Positions 63,201 to 64,000 of a DNA stretch of 64,000 nucleotides are shown piece after piece; position 1 is the first letter of the stretch; each line of letters starts with the position of its first letter. Source of the DNA: Spirodela intermedia (Eukaryota; Streptophyta; Magnoliopsida; Alismatales; Araceae). The notes beneath the pieces were generated by a model that was not told where the DNA came from, ran no database searches, and worked only from the letters and a program-made list of their open reading frames with translations. The position numbers and the translations under genes were made by a program. The stretch lies in contig LR746269.1 of NCBI GenBank assembly GCA_902729315.2, positions 9,584,231-9,648,230 of the forward strand. The letters run 5' to 3'.

Positions 63201-63608
63201 TTCCTTAACCTAACAAGATCTGGCAATCCCATATTAGCTATGTAAAAGACAAAGTGAATAGTTTGATTATTTCCATGTTTGGTACATGGAGCTAAAAGGC
63301 CGTGAAATTTAGTGTTGGAAATGATGTAGTATTCAGTTTACTCTAAGAAGCTCTTCTTGACTCATTTACTGAGGATCGGTTTGAGTACATTTTCATAACC
63401 TGCTGCAAGATTCTCCCCCTTGTGAAATATGTGCTGTCCTTTGGATTTTTTTTCTTTCCTTATTTGACTTGCTGCTTAGAGGCTTGCCATTTATTTATAT
63501 TATCCTTGTTTTCTAGCTTCATGGCAAACAAGTGGTTGTTGAGTGCAAATTTGATGGTGATCGCATTCAAATTCACAAAAATGGATCAGATATACGCTTT
63601 TTCTCCAG
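60298..63608 (+). CDS. LIG4: DNA ligase IV, N-terminal part (runs off the window)
   Basis: Exons 60298..60636, 60897..60988, 61577..61662, 61748..61884, 62161..62235 and 63517..63608 give the first 273 residues; the next donor is at 63609 and the rest lies beyond the window. It closely matches plant LIG4, the ATP-dependent ligase of non-homologous end joining that works with XRCC4 in the nucleus. Matches include DRERGTYGVKEHALAACLVD, LVNWRKGGPRSGANAGNFSL, VLQRRQGLASGGLTIKELNE, DLKLGISEKSIFHEFHPDAE and DIEVGKAVRPQLALRVSD. The last exon carries the catalytic lysine motif KFDGDR in VVECKFDGDRIQIHKNGSD. The ATG is at 60298; the in-frame GTG upstream is not used. Exon 1 is very GC-rich and the remaining exons AT-rich. 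Intron 4 has a 31 bp tandem duplication and intron 5 a probable solo LTR. Confidence 0.95.
62066..62127 (+). repeat. 31 bp tandem duplication in LIG4 intron 4
   Basis: Two copies, 62066-62096 and 62097-62127, of TTTAGAG(C/T)TTGGAATGATGC... differing at one base. Confidence 0.93.
62866..63215 (+). mobile_element. Probable solo LTR in LIG4 intron 5
   Basis: A 350 bp segment beginning TGTTAGG and ending CCTAACA (7 bp inverted termini) with an internal TATAAATAA (about 63020). No PBS, internal domain or second LTR is near. I did not find a clear matching target-site duplication, so confidence is moderate. Confidence 0.55.
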
Positions 63609-64000
63609 GTATTTCCAAATGATTACTTTATGTGAGTAACGGTTTTGTTTAATATGGCTGTCATTGACATTGTTTTTTCTTTGAAGAGGAAGCACTACTC
63701 AACAAATTCTCCTGAGTCTGTCTTTCTTTAGAGTTATTATATTCATATGAACTGGACTAGGGAGATGTGTACTTTTCTGTGTAATATTGGCTGAGCTTAA
63801 TGTCTGTACTGTATGGAGAAGATGTGAACAACAATTTTAAGACTAGTGGTATCAGATTAGTCCAAGTCGTGGCAGTGATAGGGATCAAGTGAATTCGTAT
63901 TATGTTTCCCTTGATAAAGCGGATGTATAGATTGTGATATTTGAGTTTGATAATTGCGTACATTCGCTATCAAGATAACCTCACTCCTTGTTCGTGTACT
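63609..64000 (+). other. LIG4 intron 6 (partial)
   Basis: Begins at the GTATTTCC donor after FFS-AG and is AT-rich and stop-rich to the window end. No coding similarity to the next LIG4 segment is seen, so the next exon is outside. Confidence 0.7.

Overview
The window is nuclear DNA of a flowering plant. It has many short spliced genes with GT-AG introns and plant-specific families (LBD, PHD-homeodomain, At-4/1, SHOU4-like). Very GC-rich coding exons sit in AT-rich spacers with decayed LTR retrotransposons. The GC-rich exons (first exon of LIG4, the thaumatin-like gene, LBD, the sugar transporter) suggest a monocot, perhaps a commelinid, but this is inference. A striking background feature is the density of (CT)n/(GA)n tracts, found in promoters, 5' leaders and introns throughout.

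Layout. 0-4.7 kb: AT-rich spacer. 4.7-5.4 kb: an intron-bearing ARPC3 pseudogene (+). 5.5-8.15 kb: a seven-exon nucleotide-sugar-transporter-like gene (-). 9.1-9.6 kb: an LBD transcription factor (-). 10.2-11.2 kb: an unidentified GC-rich island. 12.4-12.9 kb: a ~515 bp GA tract. 13.65-13.86 kb: a small zinc-ribbon protein (-). 15.0-17.4 kb: an At-4/1 coiled-coil gene (-) with a decayed duplicate exon. 17.8-22.7 kb: a heavily mutated Ty1/copia element, apparently carrying a second, partial short-LTR element. 24.4-25.3 kb: a bHLH gene (+). 27.2-28.1 kb: a thaumatin-like protein (-). 28.1-35.1 kb: AT-rich spacer with an LTR+PBS remnant and dispersed repeats.

From 35 kb the window is gene-rich. 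It holds an ANTH-domain clathrin assembly protein (35.15-39.80, -), a PHD-finger/homeodomain protein (42.6-48.5, +), a SHOU4-like membrane protein (52.3-55.2, +, with a long leader intron), an F-box/kelch protein (56.4-58.8, -) and the 5' part of DNA ligase IV (60.3 to past the edge, +). LIG4 is preceded by ~130 bp tandem repeats and carries a probable solo LTR in its fifth intron.

Exon boundaries were derived by hand from reading frame, splice consensus and recalled family sequences. Every multi-exon model given closes in frame from ATG to stop (LIG4 is open at the edge). These are independent nuclear genes: two of the shared intergenic regions are divergent (clathrin/PHD-HD and F-box/LIG4) and one is convergent (SHOU4-like/F-box). 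I found no RNA genes, CRISPR arrays or organellar inserts. I found no clearly undescribed system. The most interesting items are the duplicated At-4/1 exon, the 75-nt in-frame candidate intron in the PHD-HD gene, the alternative transporter N-terminus, and the consistent pyrimidine-on-sense orientation of intronic dinucleotide tracts.
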